Below, piece after piece: positions 1 through 6,549 of a stretch of 9,821 nucleotides of DNA (the stretch's first letter is position 1; each line of letters starts with the position of its first letter). The notes under the pieces are model-generated. The model searched no databases, had not been told where the DNA came from, and worked only from the letters and a program-made list of their open reading frames with translations. The position numbers and the translations under genes were made by a program. Source of the stretch: CAZFNQ01 sp964520375 (lineage in GTDB: Bacteria > Patescibacteriota > Saccharimonadia > Saccharimonadales > JANWIN01); the NCBI GenBank assembly GCA_964520375.1, contig CAZFNQ010000015.1, forward strand, positions 1-9,821, given 5' to 3'.

Positions 1-24
1 TTCGTGCTACAATAAGTAATATAT

Positions 25-56
25 AAACTATACTTGACATAAATAATTTATAGTTT
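25..56. repeat. 8-bp inverted repeat over the promoter, operator candidate
   Basis: AAACTATA (25-32) and TATAGTTT (49-56) are perfect inverted copies separated by 16 bp. The arms flank the -35 box and the right arm abuts the -10 box. A dimeric regulator bound here would block RNA polymerase, so this is a plausible operator. Autoregulation by the DNA-binding protein encoded just downstream is one possibility. The region is AT-rich, so chance is not excluded. Confidence 0.4.
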
Positions 57-62
57 TATAAT
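34..62 (+). promoter_or_regulatory. Consensus sigma70-type promoter
   Basis: TTGACA at 34-39 and TATAAT at 57-62 are separated by exactly 17 bp, so both hexamers and the spacing match the housekeeping sigma consensus. Transcription would start around 68-70, about 33 nt before the first start codon at 103. This leaves a short leader containing the GGGAAG Shine-Dalgarno at 91-96. It presumably drives the two-gene plus-strand operon. The match is read directly from the sequence; its activity is inferred. Confidence 0.85.
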
Positions 63-102
63 TAACACGAAATGAATGATTTAACTGATAGGGAAGTGAA
101 GG

Positions 103-1140
103 ATGGCCGAAGCTAAAACCACCCCAAAGCTCAATGTGGAGACTGTTACGGAAGATGTACTGGGCACTATTGAGCGCGATAGAGAGCGTGAAATAATTTC
201 GCGTCGTTTTGGCTTGTTTGACCGCCGTGAAACCCTAGAGCAAATAGGGGAGTTACTAGGTATAACCCGCGAACGTGTGCGCCAGCTGGAAAAGGCAGTA
301 CTTGCTAAACTTAAAGCAACGGCTAACCAAAATCTGCCTCATATTCAAGAAGTACAATCTGTCTTTGTTGATCAACTCAAGCAAATGGGAAATGTGGCTC
401 GGGTTAGCGATTTAGCGAATAAACTTACAAAAGACAACAGCCGTATTGATCAAGCCCGTGTATCATTTTTAGCCCGCCTTAGCCCAAAATTGGCAGTTAT
501 TGACGAGAATGACTTTTTCAATCATGCCGTAGGTGTAGGCAATGTACACGGCGAAAAGCAAATACGCGACCAAGTAAACAATATTATTGAAGCTATAAAA
601 AAGATTGGTAAGCCAGTTAGCATTGACGAAATTGCTGAATCTGTCAAAGATAACGATGTGCGTCATGTGCAAGCATTGGCCAGCATTTCTAAGCAAATTG
701 CTACACTAAACGGACGTTGGGGCCTGGTTAAATGGCCAATGGTTAATCCAAAGAATATCCGCGACAAAATTTATGTCATCTTGCACGACAGCGGCAAACC
801 AATGCACTTTAATGAAATTGCCAAAGCCATTAAAGATTCTAGTTTCCGACGTAAAGATGTAACTACTCAAGCAATTCATAACGAGCTTATTAAAGACAAA
901 CGTTTTGTACTAATAGGGCGGGGGATTTACGCTCTTAAGGAATGGGGTTATGAAAAGGGAACCGTCGCAGATATTATAGCCAAGGTCCTTAAAAAGGCAG
1001 GCGAGCCCCTGCATCGTGATGAAATTGTTAAGCGCGTGCTAAAAAGCCGCCATGTCAAAGAAACTACTATTCTGTTAAACCTGCAGGGCAAGCAACAGTT
1101 CAAACGTGTCGCCAAAGCCACTTATTCTCTAACTGAATAA
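103..1140 (+). CDS. Sigma-70 region 4 / HARE-HTH DNA-binding protein, no sigma region 2
   Basis: This 345-aa soluble protein is probably a transcription-associated DNA-binding factor. Residues about 27-70 match sigma-70 region 4: RERE, RRFGLFD, a TLEQIGELLGITRERVRQLE helix-turn-helix, then a basic helix. That segment normally contacts the -35 box or RNA polymerase beta flap. Four winged-helix-like modules follow at about 84-140, 151-211, 217-283 and 286-342. The third (NIRDKIYVILHDSGKPMHF...EIAKAI) has the look of the HARE-HTH domain known from the Firmicutes RNA polymerase delta subunit, and the second and fourth share its GKP/GEP and EIA/EIV pattern. Regions 1-3 of sigma, including the -10-melting region 2, are absent, so it should not act as a normal sigma factor. 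The ATG at 103 is preceded by GGGAAG with 6-nt spacing. A fully consensus promoter lies upstream and a 155-aa gene is coupled downstream. The domain calls are solid; the biological role is inferred. Confidence 0.8.
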   Translation: MAEAKTTPKLNVETVTEDVLGTIERDREREIISRRFGLFDRRETLEQIGELLGITRERVRQLEKAVLAKLKATANQNLPHIQEVQSVFVDQLKQMGNVARVSDLANKLTKDNSRIDQARVSFLARLSPKLAVIDENDFFNHAVGVGNVHGEKQIRDQVNNIIEAIKKIGKPVSIDEIAESVKDNDVRHVQALASISKQIATLNGRWGLVKWPMVNPKNIRDKIYVILHDSGKPMHFNEIAKAIKDSSFRRKDVTTQAIHNELIKDKRFVLIGRGIYALKEWGYEKGTVADIIAKVLKKAGEPLHRDEIVKRVLKSRHVKETTILLNLQGKQQFKRVAKATYSLTE

Positions 1141-1148
1141 GGACTATT

Positions 1149-1616
1149 GTGTCTTCTAAATCAGAAACACAGCATACCAGTCAACGATTTTCTGGAGAAG
1201 TTTCAGAAATTGATATAAAAAGAGTTGCGGATTTTTTTATTTCAAGACATTCTTTGGAAGTAGATGAATTAGATCCGTCCACCCTTCAATTACCTAAGAT
1301 AACAGTGCGTACTATGCACGTTTTCAAACAACCGGAGCAGACTCATCTACTACCAAAAGCAGATTATAGAAAAGAGATATATTTTTTGGGTTTCCTCTCG
1401 ATACAGTCTGTGGTAGGTTTTAAACACATCGTAGAAGATAATGCGCATTTTAATAATAATCTTTTATGGACCTATTCAAATAGAACCTGGATAAAGGCGG
1501 TAGGAACTCTTGATATCCCAGACGCTAGTGTACATCTTGAAGATCTTAGCTTCGCAATTGCTCCGAATCGTGGAAGCTCAACTAATCATGTAATACGCAG
1601 CCGAATTGAATATTAA
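1149..1616 (+). CDS. Hypothetical protein, 155 aa, GTG start
   Basis: I do not recognise this family. The GTG start is chosen because AAGGA, which overlaps the TAA stop of the upstream gene, sits about 5 nt before it. The 8-nt gap implies co-transcription and probably coupled translation with the sigma-4/HARE gene. The product looks soluble: no signal peptide or membrane segment is visible. The N-terminus (about 1-18) is rich in Ser, Thr and Gln and probably flexible. Residues about 20-135 alternate hydrophobic and charged stretches, with aromatic patches near WTYSNRTW (107-114). Arg is encoded by AGA more often than in the upstream gene, a mild compositional difference. A small accessory partner of the upstream DNA-binding protein is possible from context only. 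Coding status is supported by the start signal, length and operon position. Confidence 0.65.
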   Translation: MSSKSETQHTSQRFSGEVSEIDIKRVADFFISRHSLEVDELDPSTLQLPKITVRTMHVFKQPEQTHLLPKADYRKEIYFLGFLSIQSVVGFKHIVEDNAHFNNNLLWTYSNRTWIKAVGTLDIPDASVHLEDLSFAIAPNRGSSTNHVIRSRIEY

Positions 1617-1625
1617 ATAAATTGT

Positions 1626-1638
1626 ACAAATTACGAAC
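1626..1638 (+). repeat. 13-bp direct repeat, left copy
   Basis: ACAAATTACGAAC begins 9 nt after the stop codon of the 155-aa gene. An identical copy in the same orientation occurs at 2144-2156, so the pair brackets nearly the whole convergent spacer. It could be an insertion scar, a recombination footprint or paired binding sites. No terminal inverted repeats were seen just inside the pair. Confidence 0.6.
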
Positions 1639-1848
1639 AAGATAGTAAAACGTGCTTAGTAGGGTGTTTGACTAATAGGAGTGGTGGTAGCAATAGAATA
1701 GTAGGGACAAACAAAACAAAAAAATAAAATATTATTATAAAAAGGGCGGATGGAGAGCGGGCAGAGTAATCACAAAGACACATAGACATAACGTCGTACA
1801 ATGTATATTTTACGACTCGTTATTATACTACCCAGATGATTAGCAATA

Positions 1849-1871
1849 CCTCTGCTGTAGGGGAGTTTTTT
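1849..1871 (+). terminator. Possible weak intrinsic terminator, plus strand
   Basis: CCTCT (1849-1853) can pair with AGGGG (1859-1863), including one G-U pair, around a GCTGT loop. AG and then six T residues (1866-1871) follow. The order stem then T-tract fits termination of plus-strand transcripts, but the stem is only 5 bp and lies about 235 nt after the last plus-strand gene. Confidence 0.3.
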
Positions 1872-1923
1872 ACCTAAATAAGATATTTGACTTTGTTTTA
1901 GTGTCACAGCCCTGCACTAATTC

Positions 1924-1937
1924 TATATAGCTATATA
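1924..1937. repeat. 14-bp perfect palindrome with a nearby half copy
   Basis: TATATAGCTATATA is self-complementary over 14 bp. The core TAGCTATA recurs at 1942-1949, and TTCTATAT occurs at 1921-1928 and again at 1951-1958. This makes a small clustered repeat in non-coding DNA. It could be a protein-binding site or an easily melted AT segment; the function is unknown. Confidence 0.45.
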
Positions 1938-1995
1938 CGAGTAGCTATAGTTCTATATGTTTGCTATCAATACAACTTTCACGTTATTTCACGAC

Positions 1996-2004
1996 TTATC
2001 CACA
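1996..2004 (+). promoter_or_regulatory. Perfect DnaA-box sequence
   Basis: TTATCCACA is the canonical high-affinity DnaA box. It is the only perfect copy I found in the window and lies in AT-rich intergenic DNA downstream of a palindrome cluster. A single box is not an origin, and there is no dnaA, dnaN or box cluster here. It may titrate DnaA, regulate locally, or be coincidental. Confidence 0.4.
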
Positions 2005-2101
2005 GCTAGATTTGATTTATCGCAGTTATGTTTTTTTATATTCATTCCCCCGCTTATGCCCTATTATGACTATATTTGACTTATATTGTTATTGTTATGA
2101 A

Positions 2102-2127
2102 AGTATTGTTTTTATTCCAACAATACT
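2102..2127 (-). terminator. AT-rich hairpin after ftsQ, weak terminator candidate
   Basis: AGTATTGTT (2102-2110) and AACAATACT (2119-2127) form a perfect 9-bp stem with an 8-nt loop. It lies about 50 nt beyond the ftsQ stop in the direction of transcription. On the minus strand it is followed only by a short U-run (the TTTC at its edge), and it has little G+C. Termination of the dcw transcript here is plausible but not strongly supported. Confidence 0.35.
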
Positions 2128-2143
2128 ATGCAATGCAATATGA

Positions 2144-2156
2144 ACAAATTACGAAC
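2144..2156 (+). repeat. 13-bp direct repeat, right copy
   Basis: ACAAATTACGAAC, identical to 1626-1638, lies 20 nt beyond the ftsQ stop codon. The two copies are 518 bp apart, start to start. See the left copy for interpretation. Confidence 0.6.
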
Positions 2157-2176
2157 TATAAGGGGAGAGTGGAGTA

Positions 2177-3091
2177 CTATTTATAATATACTCGTCCCTC
2201 AACACGGACATCAAAATAAACTTGCGGAGATCGATGCTGTCTGTCCAGCCGGTCATGAGCGGCCAAGTATGCCCCCACCTGCTCTTTAGCATCGGCCTGC
2301 ATGTTCATTTTAATATAGTAGGATTGCCCCTTCATGCGGACGTCTAGTTGGCTAGCTACCGCCGGCAGCGTAAGTGATTCTAGCCTGAGTTTTTTAGCAC
2401 TCAACTGATTATAAACAGTGGTGATGAAGTCTATATCATTGGCCGGTAAAGCACCGTTTCCTAATGTAACCGCCAAATCACTTTCATCAATAACCGTGGG
2501 CAGGTTTAGTTTGGCGACATTAGCAACTTGATCGGTCTTGATAATGGCCACTCCTCTGTTATTTAAAACGTAGGAACCATTATTAGCGTTTAAAATCATT
2601 GCTGGCTGGCTAGGAATGATATAAATCAACGGCTGATGGTTAATTAACGGTAAAGTAATAGAAACGCTGGCCAATTCAGGAAATTGATTTTGCAAATCGC
2701 GGGTTATGCCAGATACATTTACTGTTATCTTATTGTTATTAAAAATTGACCGACTAAAAAGTTTATGCGCTGCGTTTTGGTAAGTGTTAAGATCCTGTAA
2801 AAATATGTTATTGTCATTCGAGGGTTGAATAATTTTTGGGTTCGAGTTAAGACCCAAACTAAATATTAAACTTATGGCTATAGCCAAAATAGCTAATATG
2901 GTTGGCAGGTTACGTAGCCATTTGGGTGCCCTACGCGGTTTAATATCAGAGCCGCTAGATCTATCAATTCGCCTACCACCTGCTTCTTGGGAGCGTGATC
3001 GATTAGAATAATAGGAATATATTTGTCCCGATTGTTGGCGTTCACGCAATGGACTGCGGCGGAGGCGCTTTTTTGTTTTAATTCTAAACAT
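2177..3091 (-). CDS. ftsQ: Cell division protein FtsQ/DivIB
   Basis: This 304-aa bitopic membrane protein of the divisome bridges FtsL and its partners to the septal synthase FtsW-FtsI. Residues 1-60 form a long cytoplasmic tail very rich in Arg and Lys. A single membrane helix follows at about 61-80 (NLPTILAILAIAISLIFSLG). Outside the membrane, residues about 100-160 fit a POTRA-like segment ending in FPELASVSITLPL. Residues about 160-300 fit the FtsQ beta domain, with SQPAMI, YVLNNRGVAI and the terminal FDVRVEGRVYYK that is typical of FtsQ ends. The length is normal for the family. The ATG at 3091 is preceded by AGGAAA about 6 nt upstream and lies 8 nt after murG. It is the last gene of the cluster; no ftsA or ftsZ follows. 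Confidence 0.85.
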   Translation of the reverse strand: MFRIKTKKRLRRSPLRERQQSGQIYSYYSNRSRSQEAGGRRIDRSSGSDIKPRRAPKWLRNLPTILAILAIAISLIFSLGLNSNPKIIQPSNDNNIFLQDLNTYQNAAHKLFSRSIFNNNKITVNVSGITRDLQNQFPELASVSITLPLINHQPLIYIIPSQPAMILNANNGSYVLNNRGVAIIKTDQVANVAKLNLPTVIDESDLAVTLGNGALPANDIDFITTVYNQLSAKKLRLESLTLPAVASQLDVRMKGQSYYIKMNMQADAKEQVGAYLAAHDRLDRQHRSPQVYFDVRVEGRVYYK

Positions 3092-3099
3092 TTAGTTTC

Positions 3100-4317
3100 C
3101 TATTTAGCGTTTTCCAATAATAGTTCGGCCAGCTCTTTTGCGGCTCGAGGACGTGCAAACCTTCCCAATTCTTCACCTAGATCACTACGCTTTTTCGGAT
3201 TATCCAGAAGCTCCTGAACAGCAGTAATTAATTGTTCCGGCTTCAATGATAGGTCTTTATCGTTTACAATGATGGCTGCTTTTTGATTAGTTAAATATTT
3301 AGCGTTTTTAAGCTGGTGTCCACCTGTTAACTGGGGGTTTGGTACAATTATGCAGGCTTTGTGCTGGGCTGCAAACTCAGCTATATTAGTGGCTCCTGCC
3401 CTTGTAATTACTATATCGGCTGCGCCACTATTTACAAACAGGTCGTCTACGAAAAAGCCTTTAGTTATTACCTGCAGGCGCTGCTTAGCATCTTTTAATT
3501 GTCGGTCATAAAGTTCATTCGTGCTTGACTCGAGGGCCGGCCCAGTTGCATGTATAATCACCAGCTCTGGATTGGACGATAGCCACTTTACAGAGGCTTT
3601 GGCCACGGCTTCATTTAAGCGCTGAGCACCCATACCGCCGCCGGTTACAAACAAGACTTTAGCCCCAGGTTTTAATCCAAGTTGTTTTTTATAGTTGGCA
3701 CGAAGTTCATCACTGACCGGTTGGAATTTGGAACTAATCGGTACTCCGACAGTGAAAGTTTTTTGGGAAGGATATTTATACATGTTTTTAGGCAAAGCCA
3801 CGGCATGTGCTTTGGCCCAATGACTAATAATACGATTAGCTAGGCCGGGTACGGCGTCCGAATCATGCGTAACGTATGGTATTTTGAGCATCGCCGACGC
3901 TAATCCCACTGGCACACCGACGTAGCCTCCCTTAATGAATATGCCGGCCGGATCTAATTTTTTAAGCAGTTTGTAGCTCTGCCGGATGCCTATTATTAAA
4001 TAGAAAAAGTCTCGCATGTTTTTCATCCAAGTTTTAATATCAAATAGTTGCTTGATCCCCTCACCGTGGTAACGCCTAAACTTGCCTGCCCTAACCGTAT
4101 AGACCTCATCAATACTGCTGTGTTTGTTTGGAATATCTTTGAGTTTGTCACCAGTTTGGCCAATAAAAACCAACTGGGCGTGTGGCACTAGCTTTTTCAG
4201 CTCTTCAGCGACCACTAAGGCCGGCGTAATGTGGCCGCCTGAGCCGCCTCCGGCCAGTACCAAAGTAAACTTTTTATCCGCTAGGGGTGCGATATTCAAC
4301 CGTTTGCTTGAGACCAT
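3100..4317 (-). CDS. murG: MurG, lipid II synthase (GlcNAc transferase)
   Basis: This GT28 (GT-B fold) enzyme sits on the inner face of the membrane and transfers GlcNAc from UDP-GlcNAc to lipid I to make lipid II. Family motifs run in order: LAGGGSGGHITPAL (21-34, first glycine loop), KGGYVGVPVGLAS (129-141), HDSDAVPGLANR (151-162), TGGGMGAQRLN (225-235, second glycine loop), ITRAGATNIAEFAA (304-317, donor-binding site) and a GGHQLKNAKYL segment (332-342). At 405 aa it is somewhat longer than E. coli MurG, partly through about 15 extra N-terminal residues. The usual HEQN of the acceptor side is HDSD here. The ATG at 4317 follows GGAAAA and lies inside the end of ftsW, giving a 44-nt overlap. 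A TTG six codons in would still overlap and has no better signal. Confidence 0.93.
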   Translation of the reverse strand: MVSSKRLNIAPLADKKFTLVLAGGGSGGHITPALVVAEELKKLVPHAQLVFIGQTGDKLKDIPNKHSSIDEVYTVRAGKFRRYHGEGIKQLFDIKTWMKNMRDFFYLIIGIRQSYKLLKKLDPAGIFIKGGYVGVPVGLASAMLKIPYVTHDSDAVPGLANRIISHWAKAHAVALPKNMYKYPSQKTFTVGVPISSKFQPVSDELRANYKKQLGLKPGAKVLFVTGGGMGAQRLNEAVAKASVKWLSSNPELVIIHATGPALESSTNELYDRQLKDAKQRLQVITKGFFVDDLFVNSGAADIVITRAGATNIAEFAAQHKACIIVPNPQLTGGHQLKNAKYLTNQKAAIIVNDKDLSLKPEQLITAVQELLDNPKKRSDLGEELGRFARPRAAKELAELLLENAK

Positions 4318-5503
4318 ATTGTTTTCCGTTTACACGTTCGTTTTCTTTGATAACACTGTAGGTAGTATACCTTGAAATCTGGAAGACAATGCCAACTGCA
4401 GCCGTTACAAATAGCACACTAGTACCACCATAACTTATAAACGGTAATGTTATACCCTTTAGGGGTAAAAGACCTATCATGGCGCCTATATTGATGATAG
4501 CTTGGGTACTTAGCCAAGCTAATATGCCGCTAACCAACAGTCGGCTGTAATTATCGGGGGCTCGTTCCATAATAGACTTTAATCGAGCAAAAAAAGCTAT
4601 GAATAGACCTAGCAAGACGCTGACGCCAACAAAGCCGAATTGCTCGGCAAAGATAGCAAAAATAGAATCATTAGCTGCTTCTGGCAAATAGCCGTTGGCT
4701 TGTATACCATGGCCCAGGCCTTTACCAAAAACACCACCTGAACCTACAGTAATTAAAGCCTGGCAGGATTGGTAGCCTGTATTCAAACAATCCTGGGCGG
4801 GATGTAAGAACGTAGACAGCCTGTCACGACGGTAAGAAAAAGGTAGTATTAATAGAATTGTTGCGATTGCTAATACGACACCGGCTTGTACAATTCTTTT
4901 CAGCGGTAAGCCTGCAATATAGCCCATTGAAATCATTATTAAGACCAACACACCCGTGGAGCCTAGATCTTTTTGGCCCAAGCCAACTACCACACCAACA
5001 ATTATTATAACGATTAACAGTGGCTGAAGAGTTTTATTATTATCATGTAGCTGACCGCTTCGAATACGGTCTGTCAAAAACCCAGCCAGCCATATAAGTA
5101 CAGCTAGTTTTATTAGCTCCGCCGCCTGGAACGAAAAGCCACCAATCTGAATCCAACGATATGCGCCATTGACCTGTTCGCCAAATAGCCTGACGGCCAC
5201 GACGGCCAGACCAGCGCTTATTAGCAAAGGTCTTTCCAGCCTCCGCCACCAACTAACAGGAAGATTGGCCACAGTTATAAAAGCCGCTACCCCCAAAGCT
5301 ATAGCAATTAATTGCTTAGAAATATAGTAGTTACTACTGACATGACTTTGAGCGGTAAGGGCCGGACTAATAGCGTAAACAATTATCAGACCCATAGCCA
5401 GCATTATGGTGCTCAATATAACCAGCCAATAGTCTGGACGGTGACGACGTTGATTTATCTGGCCAAAGCCGGACGGTCGCCTGGCCCTAGATGAAATACT
5501 CAT
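4274..5503 (-). CDS. ftsW: FtsW, SEDS peptidoglycan glycosyltransferase
   Basis: This polytopic membrane enzyme polymerises lipid II into septal glycan strands together with the class B PBP encoded two genes upstream. The 409-aa sequence has a basic cytoplasmic N-terminus (about 1-24) and roughly ten hydrophobic helices. SEDS signatures are NGAYRWIQIGGFSFQAAELI (112-131), the large loop LPEAANDSIFAIFAEQFG (273-290) with Asp279 at the catalytic Asp position of the family, and LLPLKGITLPFISYGGTS (345-362). Cluster context supports FtsW over RodA. Its ATG overlaps the mraY stop (ATGA, 4 nt), suggesting translational coupling. The last 14 codons and stop overlap the start of murG in another frame. 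Confidence 0.92.
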   Translation of the reverse strand: MSISSRARRPSGFGQINQRRHRPDYWLVILSTIMLAMGLIIVYAISPALTAQSHVSSNYYISKQLIAIALGVAAFITVANLPVSWWRRLERPLLISAGLAVVAVRLFGEQVNGAYRWIQIGGFSFQAAELIKLAVLIWLAGFLTDRIRSGQLHDNNKTLQPLLIVIIIVGVVVGLGQKDLGSTGVLVLIMISMGYIAGLPLKRIVQAGVVLAIATILLILPFSYRRDRLSTFLHPAQDCLNTGYQSCQALITVGSGGVFGKGLGHGIQANGYLPEAANDSIFAIFAEQFGFVGVSVLLGLFIAFFARLKSIMERAPDNYSRLLVSGILAWLSTQAIINIGAMIGLLPLKGITLPFISYGGTSVLFVTAAVGIVFQISRYTTYSVIKENERVNGKQYGLKQTVEYRTPSG

Positions 5504-6549
5504 AAATATTTTCCGAGAAGAAAAATCATTAGTCCCAATACAGCAGTGACTTGACCGACAACCCAGAATCGCATAGTCACCTTAGCTTCCGGCCAGCCGG
5601 AAGCTTCAAAATGATGATGTAAAGGCGCTATCTTAAATATCTTTTTACCGCCGCGTAGCTTTTTAGATAATATCTGCAGCAGACTTGATCCGGCTTCAGC
5701 AACAAACACCAGACCAATAATCGGCAGAAGTAAAACAGTATCAGTGAGCATAGCCACTATTCCCAAAGCTGTACCGAGAGCAAACGAGCCAACATCACCC
5801 ATAAAGAACCTGGCTGGAAAAATATTAAACCAAGTATATGACAGCAATGCGCCAACAATGGTTAGACAAAAAGCAGCAATGCCGTAACGGCCCTGCAAGA
5901 ATGCAATTATGGTGTAGACGGTAAAGGCACTGGTGGCCAAACCACCAGCCAAACCATCCAGTCCATCGGTTATATTTACGGCATTGGCCGATGCCACAAC
6001 CACTAGCACAAACAAGGGTATTATTAACCAGCCAACATGCCATGGCGTAGCCACGAGTGGTATGTGAATAGCGTTAACGCCCAACTTAGCATAAAACCAC
6101 CAGCCTCCAACCAAGGCTATTAAAGTTATGAGCATTAACTTAAGCTTTGATGGTAAACCAGCCACACCCAGTCCACTACCACGGATATTAATAAAATCAT
6201 CGATTAGGCCGATAGCTCCGGCGCCTACAAATGCCGCTAGCGGCAGCCAGGTTTCTGTTCTCGTTAAGTTAGCTAAAAGTGTTACTAGGGCTACACTGGC
6301 CACAAATACTAGCCCGGCCATGGTCGGTATCAGACGTTTGTGTTTTGTACCATGTAAACTGTTGAAGACTGTTGCTGCCTCACCCGTCACAGCATTCTGG
6401 CGTGGTTTTTTCCACCACTCCAAGCTATAAGCGAGTGTCGTGTATATAGGTGTTAGCAACATGCTCAGCGCAAAGCCAGTAAAACCCAGCAAAAGTATGC
6501 GTATGATGGTGTTAAGTTCAACTGTTATATGAATTGTTTGTGGTGACAT
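5500..6549 (-). CDS. mraY: MraY, phospho-MurNAc-pentapeptide transferase (lipid I synthase)
   Basis: This integral membrane enzyme transfers phospho-MurNAc-pentapeptide from UDP onto undecaprenyl phosphate, forming lipid I for MurG. The 349-aa protein has about ten hydrophobic segments and the family motifs: PTMAGL (75-80, usually PTMGG), Asp117-Asp118 of the Mg-binding DD motif, NAVNITDGLDGLAGG (189-203), MGDVGSFALG (250-259) and the PLHHHFEASGWPE loop (309-321) with the His triad at 311-313. The length matches the family. It ends in TGA overlapping the ftsW start. No clear Shine-Dalgarno precedes the ATG at 6549, which lies 29 nt after ftsI. Murein ligase genes that often flank mraY are absent. 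Confidence 0.95.
   Translation of the reverse strand: MSPQTIHITVELNTIIRILLLGFTGFALSMLLTPIYTTLAYSLEWWKKPRQNAVTGEAATVFNSLHGTKHKRLIPTMAGLVFVASVALVTLLANLTRTETWLPLAAFVGAGAIGLIDDFINIRGSGLGVAGLPSKLKLMLITLIALVGGWWFYAKLGVNAIHIPLVATPWHVGWLIIPLFVLVVVASANAVNITDGLDGLAGGLATSAFTVYTIIAFLQGRYGIAAFCLTIVGALLSYTWFNIFPARFFMGDVGSFALGTALGIVAMLTDTVLLLPIIGLVFVAEAGSSLLQILSKKLRGGKKIFKIAPLHHHFEASGWPEAKVTMRFWVVGQVTAVLGLMIFLLGKYL

Larger units (their letters stand above)
1617..2176. other. 560-bp convergent AT-rich spacer without a credible gene
   Basis: This spacer separates the ends of the plus-strand operon and the minus-strand dcw cluster. It contains a 13-bp direct repeat at both edges, a purine/G-rich stretch (about 1678-1707), an A-rich tract (about 1708-1745), a hairpin GTCGTA/TACGAC (1793-1816), a short plus-strand stem with T6, a 14-bp palindrome, a perfect DnaA box and a 9-bp AT-rich stem. 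An open frame at 1961-2143 needs a TTG start without a convincing Shine-Dalgarno, is made of AT-rich hydrophobic codons, and I reject it. No tRNA or known RNA family was recognised. Confidence 0.7.

Noticed and set aside
1..71. TTCGTG (1-6) and CACGAA (66-71) inverted repeat
   Set aside because: Only 6 bp with a 59-bp gap; expected by chance and cut by the window edge.
469..696. Minus-strand open frame inside the sigma-4/HARE gene
   Set aside because: Lies wholly within a convincing plus-strand gene and its product has no recognisable motif; the same holds for other antisense frames within the dcw genes.
1668..1699. TTGACT and TAGAAT as a plus-strand promoter in the spacer
   Set aside because: The 20-bp spacing is too long for a sigma70 promoter and the hexamer at 17 bp does not match.
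1961..2143. 60-codon open frame in the convergent spacer
   Set aside because: TTG start without a proper ribosome site, low-complexity Tyr/Phe/Ile/Cys-rich product expected from AT-rich DNA, and it runs through the DnaA box and a hairpin.
2839..2846. GGTTCGAG, resembling a tRNA T-loop
   Set aside because: It is inside ftsQ and no acceptor, D or anticodon stems could be placed around it.
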